Shown piece by piece: positions 42,441 through 50,827 of a DNA stretch of 64,000 nt. A program made the position numbers and the translations under genes. The first letter of the stretch is position 1, and each line of letters starts with the position of its first letter. Where the stretch lies: NCBI RefSeq assembly GCF_051958935.1, contig NZ_JBQCFP010000110.1, positions 12,219-76,218 of the forward strand. The letters are read 5' to 3'. Source of the stretch: Dokdonella_A sp051958935 (GTDB lineage: Bacteria; Pseudomonadota; Gammaproteobacteria; Xanthomonadales; Rhodanobacteraceae). Under the pieces are notes generated by a model. It saw nothing but the letters and a program-made list of their open reading frames with translations, ran no database searches and was not told the origin of the DNA.

Positions 42441-43748
42441 ATGCGCATCGCGGTCGTCGGTTCCGGCATCTCCGGCCTCGCTTCGGCCTGGCTGCTTTCG
42501 CGCGAACACGAGGTCGTGCTGTACGAAGCCGATGCCCGCCTCGGCGGGCACACGCACACGCACGACATCGAGTGGGGCGGACGCAGCTACCGCATCGATT
42601 CTGGCTTCATCGTGCACAACCGCGGCAACTACCCGCTGCTGACGCGGCTGTTCGACGAACTTGGCGTCGCGACGCGCCCGACGACGATGAGCTTCTCGGT
42701 GCGCAACGACCGCACGGGCCTCGAGTACAACGCCGCGACCATCGACACGCTGTTTTGCCAGCGCAGGAACATCGCATCGCCCCGGTTCCTCGGCATGCTG
42801 AGCGACGTCGCGCGCTTCTATCGCCTCGCGCCTTCGCTGCTCGCGCAGCGTGGCGAGGGCCCGACGCTCGCGGAGTTCCTCGAGCGTCACCGGTTCGGCG
42901 CCGCATTCCGCGACGACCACCTCGTGCCGATGACCTCGGCGCTATGGTCGGCGCCGGCGTCGCAGGCGCTCGCCTTCCCGGCACGCCATCTGGTCGAGTT
43001 CATGGCCAACCACGCGATGCTGCGCGTCGCCGGACGCCCGCAGTGGCGCGTCGTGTGCGATGGATCGCGCAGCTACGTCGACGCGATGGCCGCGCGCTGG
43101 AACGTGAAGGTGCGACTCGGCACGCGGGTGATCCGCGTCGTCCGCTCGCCATCCGGCGTCGACGTGCACGCGTACAGTTCGATCGATCGTTACGACCAGG
43201 TCGTTCTCGCCTGCCACAGCGACCAGGCTCTCGTGCTGCTGCGCGATGCGAGCGAGCGCGAACGCGACATCCTCGGCGCGATCGGGTATCACACGAACGA
43301 GGCGGTGCTGCACACGGACGAGCGCGTGCTGCCGCGCCATCGCAAGGCCTGGGCGGCGTGGAACGCGCATGTGCCGCACGAGGCCGACGGCAACTGCACG
43401 GTCAGCTATTGGATGAATCTCCTGCAAGGGTTGGAGGCACCCGTGCCGTTCATCGTGAGCCTCAACCGCGCGGGCGACATCGATCCCGCGCGCGTGCTGC
43501 GTCGCATGCGCTATCACCACCCGGTGTTCACCCGAGCGGCAGTGGCGGCGCAGCGGTGCAAGGCCGAGATCCAGGGACGACGACGCGTCTGGTTCGCTGG
43601 GGCGTATTGGGGCTGGGGTTTCCACGAGGACGGCATGCGTAGCGCCGTCGAGGTCGCGAACGCGCTCGGGGTGCGCTGGAGTTCCTCGTCGACGCGCGCG
43701 ACCGACACGACGGGGCACCCACCGGCACTCGCATGGACGTCCGCATGA
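42441..43748 (+). CDS. FAD-dependent amine-oxidase-like protein
   Basis: A 435-residue flavoprotein with the N-terminal dinucleotide fold MRIAVVGSGISGLASAWLLS, then YEADARLGGHTHT, and a C-terminal FAD-closing segment RVWFAGAYWGWGFHEDGMRSAVEVA. The family (COG2907-type NAD/FAD-binding proteins) is nearly always found next to DUF1365 and cyclopropane-fatty-acid-synthase genes, as here. In Rhodobacter a member of this group is in the sigma-E singlet-oxygen regulon and a related flavin enzyme takes part in making furan or methylated fatty acids; assignment to that step is inference. It overlaps DUF1365 by 16 bp. Confidence 0.87.
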   Translation: MRIAVVGSGISGLASAWLLSREHEVVLYEADARLGGHTHTHDIEWGGRSYRIDSGFIVHNRGNYPLLTRLFDELGVATRPTTMSFSVRNDRTGLEYNAATIDTLFCQRRNIASPRFLGMLSDVARFYRLAPSLLAQRGEGPTLAEFLERHRFGAAFRDDHLVPMTSALWSAPASQALAFPARHLVEFMANHAMLRVAGRPQWRVVCDGSRSYVDAMAARWNVKVRLGTRVIRVVRSPSGVDVHAYSSIDRYDQVVLACHSDQALVLLRDASERERDILGAIGYHTNEAVLHTDERVLPRHRKAWAAWNAHVPHEADGNCTVSYWMNLLQGLEAPVPFIVSLNRAGDIDPARVLRRMRYHHPVFTRAAVAAQRCKAEIQGRRRVWFAGAYWGWGFHEDGMRSAVEVANALGVRWSSSSTRATDTTGHPPALAWTSA

Positions 43749-44521
43749 ACGACGTACCGTTCGCAAGCTGCGTCTACGAAGGCGTCGTGCGGCATCGCAG
43801 GCACGCGCCGGTCCCGCACGGGTTCCGCTACCGCATCGCCCAGCTGTACCTCGACCTCGATGAAATCGACGGGATCTTCGCGCGGCGCTGGCTATGGTCG
43901 AGCCGTGGCGCGAACGTCGCGCAATTCCGGCGCGCGGATTACCTCGGGCCTGCGGCGATGCCGCTCGCAGGCGCCGTCAGAGAGCGCATCAGGGCCCAGG
44001 GCATCGAGCCGCCGACGGGACCGATACGACTGCTCACGCACCTGCGCTACTTCGGCCACGTCTTCAACCCGGTGAGTTTCTACTACTGTCACGACGACTG
44101 CGGCGCCTTGCGCTGCGTGGTCGCCGAGATCACCAACACGCCCTGGCGCGAACGGCACGCCTACGTCCTGCCGGTCGAGGATGCCGAGCGCCATGGGCGT
44201 GCCTTGCGCTGGGACTTCGACAAGCGCTTCCACGTGTCTCCTTTCCTCCCGCTCGACCGCCGCTATCGCTGGACCTTCACGCCTCCCGCGGAGGACCTGC
44301 GCGTGCGCATGGATGTGCTTCGCGGTGGCGAACGCGACTTCGATGCCGATCTCGCCCTGCACCGCCGCGCCATCGACACGCGCTCGCTTGCACGCGTACT
44401 GGCCCGCTATCCGGCCATGACCCTGCAGGTGCTCGCAGCCATCCACTGGCAGGCATTGCGGCTATGGCTCAAGCGCAACCCCGTCTTCGACCATCCGCAT
44501 CACTCGCGAGGAACCCCATGA
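43733..44521 (+). CDS. DUF1365 family protein
   Basis: A 262-residue protein with the DUF1365 signatures: CVYEGVVRHRRHAPVPHGFRY, FGHVFNPVSFYYCHD, VVAEITNTPWRERHAYVL and KRFHVSPFLPLDRRY. Its role is unknown; it is a steady neighbour of the flavin oxidase and cyclopropane-synthase-type genes and is thought to act on lipids. ATG 43733 or ATG 43745 may be used. The latter overlaps the upstream stop as ATGA. The 3' end overlaps the next gene as ATGA. Confidence 0.9.
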   Translation: MDVRMNDVPFASCVYEGVVRHRRHAPVPHGFRYRIAQLYLDLDEIDGIFARRWLWSSRGANVAQFRRADYLGPAAMPLAGAVRERIRAQGIEPPTGPIRLLTHLRYFGHVFNPVSFYYCHDDCGALRCVVAEITNTPWRERHAYVLPVEDAERHGRALRWDFDKRFHVSPFLPLDRRYRWTFTPPAEDLRVRMDVLRGGERDFDADLALHRRAIDTRSLARVLARYPAMTLQVLAAIHWQALRLWLKRNPVFDHPHHSRGTP

Positions 44522-45795
44522 GCGCATTCATCGACGACGACGCCGCGCGGGCCGGTCCGGGCTGGCTGGATCGCCACCTGCGCGGACTGCTGCTGGATCG
44601 CCTGGGTGGATTGCAGGACGGCGCCCTCGTCGTACGGGACGCGGTTGGTGAATTCGAGCTGGGCGTGCCCGTCGCGCGGCATCCCACCGTCGACGTGACC
44701 GTCCTCGACCCCGCGTTTTATCGCATGGTCGCCGCGAACGGCACCGTCGGCGCGGGCGAGGCGTACATGGACGGATACTGGCGCTGCGACGACCTCGTCG
44801 GCCTCGTGCGACTGCTGCTGCGCAATCGCCAACTGCTCGACGGCATGGAAGGCGGCGCAGCGCGCATCGGCGGGTGGGCGATGCGTGCATGGCACGGCAT
44901 GCGCGAGAACACGCGCCGTGGCGCGCGTCGCAACATCGCCGCGCACTACGACCTCGGCAATGCGTTCTTCCGCCTCTTCCTGTCGGACGACCTCATGTAC
45001 TCGTCGGCCCTGTTCGCCGACGATGCCGAGCCGCTCGAGCGCGCGTCGGCCCGCAAGCTCGACCGCATCTGCGACAAGTTGCGCCTCACGCCGTCGGATC
45101 GCGTGCTGGAGATCGGAACCGGCTGGGGTGGCTTCGCGCTGCATGCGGCCACGCGTCACGGCTGCCACGTCACCACGACCACGATATCGCGCGAGCAGTA
45201 CGAACTCTCGCGCGAGCGCGTCGCCCGAGCGGGGCTGCAGGACCGTGTCGAGGTGCTCTTCGAGGACTACCGCGACCTGCGCGGCCGTTACGACAAGCTC
45301 GTCTCCATCGAGATGGTCGAGGCGATCGGCGCGCGCTGGCTCGATACCTATTTCCGCGCGCTCGGCAACCTGCTCGGCCGCGACGGGATCGCCGTGCTGC
45401 AGGCGATCACGATCGAGGACCATCGCTACGGGCGCGCGCTGCGCTCGGTCGACTTCATCAAGCGTCACGTCTTCCCGGGCTCGTTCATCCCCTCGATCGC
45501 CGCGCTCGTCGCCGCGAAGGCGCGCAGCTGCGATCTCGCGCTGACCCACCTCGAGGATTTCGGCGAGTCGTACGCGACGACCTTGCGCGAATGGCGACGG
45601 CGCTTCCTCTGCCGGCTGCCCGAGGTACGCGCGCTCGGTCACGACGAGCGCTTCATCCGGATGTGGGAGTTCTATCTCGCCTACTGCGAAGGCGGCTTCC
45701 GCGAACGGGCGATCGGCGTCGCACAACTCGTACTGGCCGCGCCGCAACGACGCGACGTCGGCTACTTCGCCGGCATCGCCCGCGTGGAGGCCTGA
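44518..45795 (+). CDS. Cyclopropane-fatty-acid-synthase-type methyltransferase, copy 1
   Basis: The 425-residue protein has a lipid-binding N-terminal domain (about 25-115, with GEAYMDGYWRCDDLVGLVRL) and a SAM-dependent methyltransferase domain. Visible motifs are NIAAHYDLGNAFFRLFLSDD, LMYSSALF, the SAM site VLEIGTGWGGFALHAA, TTTISREQYELSRERVARAG, and SIEMVEAIGARWLDTYF. It transfers a methyl(ene) from SAM to a double bond of phospholipid acyl chains. The start ATGA overlaps the DUF1365 stop. The second, diverged copy lies 1.3 kb downstream. Confidence 0.92.
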   Translation: MSAFIDDDAARAGPGWLDRHLRGLLLDRLGGLQDGALVVRDAVGEFELGVPVARHPTVDVTVLDPAFYRMVAANGTVGAGEAYMDGYWRCDDLVGLVRLLLRNRQLLDGMEGGAARIGGWAMRAWHGMRENTRRGARRNIAAHYDLGNAFFRLFLSDDLMYSSALFADDAEPLERASARKLDRICDKLRLTPSDRVLEIGTGWGGFALHAATRHGCHVTTTTISREQYELSRERVARAGLQDRVEVLFEDYRDLRGRYDKLVSIEMVEAIGARWLDTYFRALGNLLGRDGIAVLQAITIEDHRYGRALRSVDFIKRHVFPGSFIPSIAALVAAKARSCDLALTHLEDFGESYATTLREWRRRFLCRLPEVRALGHDERFIRMWEFYLAYCEGGFRERAIGVAQLVLAAPQRRDVGYFAGIARVEA

Positions 45796-46310
45796 TGGGT
45801 ATGCTGGCGAACATCCTGGGTTACCAGTGCGTCTGGTTCATCGCCGTGTTCGGAGCCGCGCACGCTTCGGCATGGCCGGCAGTGGCCGCGGCATCGGCGT
45901 TCGCGCTCGTCCAGATCACGATCTCGCGTCGACGCCGCGGCGACGTGTACGCGATGGCGATCGCGGTCGCGGCGGGCGTCGCGATCGACGGCATGCTCGC
46001 GCACGCGGGGCTCGTCGCGTACGCGACGCCGTCGCCTGCGCTCGCCGCGCCGCTCTGGATCCTCGCGATCTGGGCCGCATTCGGGCTCACGCTCGGTCAT
46101 TCACTCGCGTTCCTGCAGCGCCGACCGTGGCTTGCTGCATTGCTGGGAGCCGTGGGCGCACCCCTCGCCTACCTCGCGGCGGCGCGCATCGCTGCCGTTC
46201 GCCCGGGCGCGACCGGCTTGTTCGCGATCGCCGTCGCGTGGGCACTGGTCCTGCCGCTCCTCTGCCGACTCGCTCGCCAAGCGGGCGAGGACACCGAGGC
46301 ACTGGCATGA
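45795..46310 (+). CDS. DUF2878 family membrane protein
   Basis: A 171-residue protein with five to six membrane helices (about 5-20, 25-45, 52-72, 80-102, 110-130, 138-158). LANILGYQCVWFIAVFGAAH at the N-terminus and LWILAIWAAFGLTLGHSLAFLQ in the middle fit DUF2878, a group found in the same lipid cluster in Shewanella, Vibrio and Pseudomonas. No activity is known. Its start overlaps the previous stop by one base and its end overlaps the next gene as ATGA. Confidence 0.82.
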   Translation: MGMLANILGYQCVWFIAVFGAAHASAWPAVAAASAFALVQITISRRRRGDVYAMAIAVAAGVAIDGMLAHAGLVAYATPSPALAAPLWILAIWAAFGLTLGHSLAFLQRRPWLAALLGAVGAPLAYLAAARIAAVRPGATGLFAIAVAWALVLPLLCRLARQAGEDTEALA

Positions 46311-47086
46311 ATATCGCGGGCTCGTTGCTCCTGGTGTGGCTGTCCGCGTCGATCGCGCAGGCGTGCGCGTGGAACTGGCAACGGCGTCATCGCAACGCCG
46401 GCATCGTCGACGTGACCTGGGCCGCGGGCGTCGGTGGTGCGGCGATCGTGCTCGCCGCGCTCGGCGATGGCGCAGGCCAGCCTCGGACCCTGCTTGCGCT
46501 GCTCGGCGGGGCCTGGGGCCTGCGGCTCGCATCGCACCTCTGGCGGCGCGTGCGCGGCGAACGCGAAGACGGCCGCTACGCGCACCTTCGCGCGCTTTGG
46601 GACGGCGACCAGCGCCGATGGTTCGCTCTCTTCCAGTTCCAGGCCTTGCTGGTCGCCCTGTTCGCCGTGCCGTTCATCGCCGTCGCGGCAAACCCCGAGG
46701 CTAGCCTGGGCGGGGCGGTCGGGGCGGCTTCGACGTGGGCAATCGCGATGGCCGGGGAGTTCGTCGCCGACGCGCAACTCGCTCGGTTCCGTGCCGATCC
46801 GGCGAACCATGGTCGCACGTGTCGACAGGGCCTGTGGCGCTACTCGCGCCACCCCAATTACTTCTTCGAATGGCTGCACTGGTTCACCTACGTCTTGCTC
46901 GCGATCGGTTCGCCGGTCGCATGGATGGCCTGGGCAGGGCCGCTCGTGATGTACGTATTCCTGCGCTTTATCAGCGGCGTCCCCTACACCGAAGCACAAG
47001 CGCTGCGCTCGCGAGGCGAAGACTACCGCCGCTATCAGCGCGCCACGCCGATGCTCATTCCCTGGTTCCCGAGGAGCGAACGATGA
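46307..47086 (+). CDS. DUF1295 / steroid 5-alpha-reductase-like membrane protein
   Basis: The 259-residue integral membrane protein has about six helices. The C-terminal part holds the hallmark RQGLWRYSRHPNYFFEWLHW, followed by PLVMYVFLRFISGVPYTEAQALRSRGEDYRRYQ, matching the DUF1295 family, which resembles steroid 5-alpha-reductases and isoprenylcysteine methyltransferases. A reductase or methyltransferase acting on lipid chains is likely, but the reaction is not known. It is translationally coupled on both sides by ATGA overlaps. Confidence 0.88.
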   Translation: MNIAGSLLLVWLSASIAQACAWNWQRRHRNAGIVDVTWAAGVGGAAIVLAALGDGAGQPRTLLALLGGAWGLRLASHLWRRVRGEREDGRYAHLRALWDGDQRRWFALFQFQALLVALFAVPFIAVAANPEASLGGAVGAASTWAIAMAGEFVADAQLARFRADPANHGRTCRQGLWRYSRHPNYFFEWLHWFTYVLLAIGSPVAWMAWAGPLVMYVFLRFISGVPYTEAQALRSRGEDYRRYQRATPMLIPWFPRSER

Positions 47087-48180
47087 ACGTCCCCGTCGTC
47101 GATGCAGCCGTCGATGAGTCCCTCGCCCTGCCGTCGGATCGCGCCGCGCCCGGCCTGCTCGGTCTTGCCGAGCGTGGACTGCTTCCCGACGCGCTCATCC
47201 GCGCCGGCATCCGGCGCCTGTGCGCGGAGCGGCTGCGCGAGGAGCGCGAAGGCGGCGTCGAGTCGAGTGCGCGCGCCTACCAGCAGCGGATCGCGTCGCT
47301 CTGCGCGAGCCCGCTCGCCATCCATGTCGACGCGGCCAACCGGCAGCACTATGAGCTGCCCCCCGAGTTCTTCCGCCGCTGCCTCGGCCCGCGCCTCAAG
47401 TATTCGGCGTGCTGGTTCGAGCGCGGCGACGAGACGCTCGAACACGCCGAGTCGGCGATGCTCGAGCGATACGGCGAACGCGCGGAACTCGCCGACGGCC
47501 AGGACATCCTCGAGCTCGGCTGCGGCTGGGGTTCGCTGACGCTGTGGATGGCGGAACGCTACCCGAACGCGCGCATCACCGCCGTATCCAATTCAAGCTC
47601 GCAGCGTGCATTCATCGAGGCACGCTGCCGCGAACGCGGGTTGGCCAACATCCGCGTCATCACCTGTGACGTCAATCGCCTGCAACTCGAACCGGCGTCC
47701 TACGACCGCTGCGTCTCCATCGAGATGTTCGAGCACATGCGCAACTACGACAGGTTGCTCTCGGGCATCGCGGCGTGGCTGCGCCCGGGCGGCAAGCTGT
47801 TCGTGCACATCTTCTGCCATCGCACGCTGATGTATCCGTTCGGGACCGCGGGCAGCGACAACTGGATGGGACGGCACTTCTTCACCGGCGGCCTCATGCC
47901 CTCGGCGGACACGCTGCTATGGTTCCAGCGATCACTGCGGATCGAACGCCGCTGGCTCGTCGATGGCCGCCACTACCAGCGCACCGCCGAACACTGGCTG
48001 CGCAACCAGGATCGCGCGCGCGAAGCGCTCCGGCCCGTGATGCAGGCCGCGTACGGCGATGCGGCCGGGCTCTGGATGCAGCGCTGGCGGATGTTCTGGA
48101 TGGCGTGCGCCGAGCTGTTCGGATACGACCACGGCCGCGAATGGATGGTCGCCCACTATCGCTTCGGGAAGCCCGCATGA
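47083..48180 (+). CDS. Cyclopropane-fatty-acid-synthase-type methyltransferase, copy 2
   Basis: A 365-residue SAM-dependent methyltransferase of the same superfamily as copy 1 but lacking its N-terminal lipid domain. Motifs: NRQHYELPPEFFRRCLGPRLKYSACW, SAM site ILELGCGWGSLTLWMA, SNSSSQRAFIEARC, SIEMFEHMRNYD and HIFCHRTLMYPF. Two diverged paralogues in one operon suggest two steps or two substrates, for instance methylation and cyclopropanation. The start overlaps the previous stop (ATGA), and a lipocalin gene overlaps its own stop. Confidence 0.9.
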   Translation: MNVPVVDAAVDESLALPSDRAAPGLLGLAERGLLPDALIRAGIRRLCAERLREEREGGVESSARAYQQRIASLCASPLAIHVDAANRQHYELPPEFFRRCLGPRLKYSACWFERGDETLEHAESAMLERYGERAELADGQDILELGCGWGSLTLWMAERYPNARITAVSNSSSQRAFIEARCRERGLANIRVITCDVNRLQLEPASYDRCVSIEMFEHMRNYDRLLSGIAAWLRPGGKLFVHIFCHRTLMYPFGTAGSDNWMGRHFFTGGLMPSADTLLWFQRSLRIERRWLVDGRHYQRTAEHWLRNQDRAREALRPVMQAAYGDAAGLWMQRWRMFWMACAELFGYDHGREWMVAHYRFGKPA

Positions 48181-48746
48181 TGCCCGGTCGCGCCTGCACG
48201 GTTTTCTTCGCCTCACTGATGCTGCTCGCCACGGGCTGCCGAAGCCACGCGCCGCTCGCGTCCGTCGAACGGGTCGACCTGCAGCGGTTCATGGGCGACT
48301 GGTACGTGATCGCCCACGTGCCGTCGCGCCCGGAACGCGACGCAGTCAATGCAGTGGAAAGCTACCGCCTCGCCGCCGACGGCACGATCGAAACCACGTT
48401 CCGGTACCGGGAGGGCTCGACCGACGCGCCCCTGAAGACGATGCGGCCACGCGGCTTCGTGCGTCCGAACAGCGGCAATGCGGTGTGGGGCATGCAGTTC
48501 GTCTGGCCGATCCGCGCCGAATACGTGATCGCCTACCTCGACCCTGCCTACGAGGAGACGATCGTCGCGCGCACGGCGCGCGACTACGCGTGGATCATGG
48601 CGCGCACGCCGGTCATACCGGAAGCCGAGTACGCGCGCCTGGTAGCGCGCCTCGAGCAGCTCGGCTACGCCACGTCGCGCGTTCGCCGCGTCCCCCAGGT
48701 GTGGCCGGAAGCGGGCGATGACGCACGGGCATCGGCTGCGCGATGA
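48177..48746 (+). CDS. Outer-membrane lipocalin (Blc-type)
   Basis: A 189-residue lipoprotein: two adjacent ATG codons, signal peptide with lipobox ATGC (C21), and the lipocalin GxW strand FMGDWYVIAHVPSRPE (about 39-54), then AVESYRLAADGTIETTFRYREG, GNAVWGMQFVWPIRAEYVIAYLD and YAWIMARTPVIPEAEY. Bacterial lipocalins bind fatty acids or lysophospholipids and help repair damaged envelopes. Its place at the end of the lipid-modifying genes fits this. The stop overlaps an upstream ATG of the rpoE frame but the true rpoE start is probably 51 bp further on. Confidence 0.9.
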   Translation: MMPGRACTVFFASLMLLATGCRSHAPLASVERVDLQRFMGDWYVIAHVPSRPERDAVNAVESYRLAADGTIETTFRYREGSTDAPLKTMRPRGFVRPNSGNAVWGMQFVWPIRAEYVIAYLDPAYEETIVARTARDYAWIMARTPVIPEAEYARLVARLEQLGYATSRVRRVPQVWPEAGDDARASAAR

Positions 48747-48796
48747 CGTTCATGTCGCCTGCGTGCAGCAGGCCTTGTATCGCTGGAGGCTCCCGC

Positions 48797-49417
48797 ATGA
48801 ACATACGAGTCCTGCCCGTCGGCCAATCGACGTTCGACCAGAGCCGAGCGATGTCCCGCCGCGAGCCCCATCCCAAGGACGATCCCGGCTACTGGTCGTG
48901 GCAGATGGCCGCCGTGGCGGAACGGCGTGATCGTGAAAGCTTCATGCGCATCTACGACCATTTCGCGCCCCGCGTGCGCCTCTACCTGCGCGGCTTGGGT
49001 TCGCCCGAGTCCGAAGCGGAGGAGGTCGCGCAGGAGGCATTGCTGCGCCTGTGGCAGCGGGCCGAGCGATTCGATGCGACGCGCGGCAGCGTGTCGACCT
49101 GGCTGTTCCGCATCGCCCGCAATCTCCACATCGACCGCGCGCGACGCGAACCATCATGGTTGTCGATCGGCGACGAATGGATCGACGAGGATGTCGAGCA
49201 CGGCAACTCGACCGAACGGCACCTCGAGCAGCGCGACCTGGCCGCGCGCATCGACCTGCTGCCGGCGGTACAGGCGCGCCTGCTTCGCATGTCGTACTTC
49301 GAGGCGAAATCGCACCAGGAGATCGCCGACGAACTCGCCATGCCCCTGGGTACCGTCAAATCGCACGTACGCCGCGCCTTCCTCAAACTGCAGTCCGGCT
49401 TGAAGGACACCCCATGA
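48797..49417 (+). CDS. rpoE: ECF sigma factor RpoE of the ChrR-controlled (ECF11) type
   Basis: The 206-residue sigma factor starts at ATG 48797 behind GGAGG (7-bp spacing); earlier in-frame starts lack a site. Region 2: FMRIYDHFAPRVRLYLRGLG, EEVAQEALLRLWQRAERFD, STWLFRIARNLHIDRAR. Region 4: LLPAVQARLLRMSYFEAKSH, EIADELAMPLGTVKSHVRRA. The downstream ChrR-type gene overlaps as ATGA, so it is the sigma/anti-sigma pair that answers singlet oxygen in Rhodobacter. Likely targets are itself, phrB and the lipid cluster upstream; the promoters could not be confirmed by eye. Confidence 0.9.
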   Translation: MNIRVLPVGQSTFDQSRAMSRREPHPKDDPGYWSWQMAAVAERRDRESFMRIYDHFAPRVRLYLRGLGSPESEAEEVAQEALLRLWQRAERFDATRGSVSTWLFRIARNLHIDRARREPSWLSIGDEWIDEDVEHGNSTERHLEQRDLAARIDLLPAVQARLLRMSYFEAKSHQEIADELAMPLGTVKSHVRRAFLKLQSGLKDTP

Positions 49418-50082
49418 ACCCGCGCCATCATCTCGACGAAACCACGGTGGTCGGCTGGGCCGCCGGCACGCTTTCTCCGGAAATGGCGGCGGTCGCAGCC
49501 ACGCATCTGGACGTGTGCCGGCACTGCCGCGCGCAACTCGCCGCCGCGGAGGATGTCGGCGGTGCCTTGCTCGAGCAGCAGCATCCGCCGGTGGCCGACG
49601 AGGCGCGCGCGCGCGAGCTCCGCGCGCGGATGTTCGCCGCACTCGACGACGACCCGGACGGTCGTGGCGCGCCGCGGCGCCAGGAAGCCGGGCCTGCACC
49701 GGGTGAACTGCCGCGCGCATTGCACGGCTACTTCGGCCGGTCGTGGCGTTCGTTGCGCTGGCGCTGGCTCGCCCCAGGCGTGCGCATGGTGCGCGCGACC
49801 CGCACGAGCGGGCACTCCCTCATCCTGCTGCGCATCGATCCTGGAAAGAGCATGCCCCTTCACAGCCATGGCGGCGCCGAGCTGACGCAGATACTCGCCG
49901 GGGCCTACGAGGACGAGCTCGGCCACTTCGGTGTCGGCGATGTCGCCGATCTCGGACCGGACACGCTGCACCGGCCGGTCACGACGGCGGGAGGGCCGTG
50001 CATCTGCGTGGCCGCGCTCGACGCGCCCCTACGCTTCCCGGGGTTCTTCGCACGCGCCTTGCAGCCACTGGTCGGGCTGTAA
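49414..50082 (+). CDS. chrR: Zinc-dependent anti-sigma factor ChrR
   Basis: The 222-residue cytoplasmic protein has two zinc domains. The N-terminal anti-sigma part carries H6, H31, C35 and C38, the very positions known for Rhodobacter sphaeroides ChrR. The C-terminal cupin-like part has H150, H152, E156 and H186, plus C196 and C198; these correspond to the Rhodobacter cupin ligands H141, H143, E147 and H177, all shifted by nine residues. ChrR holds its sigma factor until singlet oxygen makes it release. The cupin half is required for that response, so a functional sensor is expected. Confidence 0.93.
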   Translation: MNPRHHLDETTVVGWAAGTLSPEMAAVAATHLDVCRHCRAQLAAAEDVGGALLEQQHPPVADEARARELRARMFAALDDDPDGRGAPRRQEAGPAPGELPRALHGYFGRSWRSLRWRWLAPGVRMVRATRTSGHSLILLRIDPGKSMPLHSHGGAELTQILAGAYEDELGHFGVGDVADLGPDTLHRPVTTAGGPCICVAALDAPLRFPGFFARALQPLVGL

Positions 50083-50110
50083 CACGCCCGCTCGCAAAAC
50101 GCGATGCGGT

Positions 50111-50827
50111 TCAGTGTCGTGCGACCGCGTCGAAGCGCGCGAGCGCCGATGCGATGCCGCCGGGCCCGTCGATGGTCGCGACGCGCGCATGGCCGCTGTC
50201 GACGCCATGCTGCAGTTCGTGTTCCCAAGTCACGTGGTAGGGCATGTGGATGCCGTAACCGCCGAGGCCGATCACCGGCTCGATGTCCGAGCGCAGCGAG
50301 TTGCCGACCATTGCGAACGCGGGCGCGGCGACGGCACATTCGGCGAGCACGCGCGCATAGCTGCGTTCGTCCTTCTCCGAGACGATCTCGATGCGGTGGA
50401 ACAGGTCGGCGAGGCCGCTCCGCTCCACCTTGCGCTCCTGGTGGAACAGGTCGCCCTTGGTGACGAGCACGATGCGATGGCGCGAAGCGACGTCCTCGAC
50501 CGCCGCGCGGATGCCATCGATGAGCTCCACCGGATGGTCGAGGATGGCGCGGCCGAGCTCGACGATGCGATGGATGTCGTGCGTCGCAATCGCGCCGTCG
50601 GTGACCTCGATCGCGGCCTCGATCATCGACAGCGTCATGCCCTTCGCGCCGTAGCCGAACAGCGCGAGATTGCGCCGCTCGACCGCGTGCAGGCGGCCGC
50701 GCGCCGATGCATCGGCGACGTCGATGTAAGCCGATACGATGCGCTCGAACTCGGCGCCCGCATGCTGGTAGTAGCCTTCGCTGTGCCAGAGCGTGTCATC
50801 GCCGTCGAAACCGACCAGTTCGATCAT
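50111..50827 (-). CDS. HAD-superfamily hydrolase
   Basis: A 238-residue cytoplasmic phosphatase. Motif I is D8-G-D10-D-T12 in FDGDDTLWH, motif II T123 in VLVTKGD (with K124), motif III K152 in VSEKDE and motif IV D171 near MVGNSLRSD. The alpha-helical cap lies between motifs I and II (C1 type). Substrates of such enzymes range from phosphoglycolate to FMN and cannot be told here. The ATG overlaps the stop of the MocR regulator upstream (ATGA), so the two are co-translated. Confidence 0.85.
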   Translation of the reverse strand: MIELVGFDGDDTLWHSEGYYQHAGAEFERIVSAYIDVADASARGRLHAVERRNLALFGYGAKGMTLSMIEAAIEVTDGAIATHDIHRIVELGRAILDHPVELIDGIRAAVEDVASRHRIVLVTKGDLFHQERKVERSGLADLFHRIEIVSEKDERSYARVLAECAVAAPAFAMVGNSLRSDIEPVIGLGGYGIHMPYHVTWEHELQHGVDSGHARVATIDGPGGIASALARFDAVARH

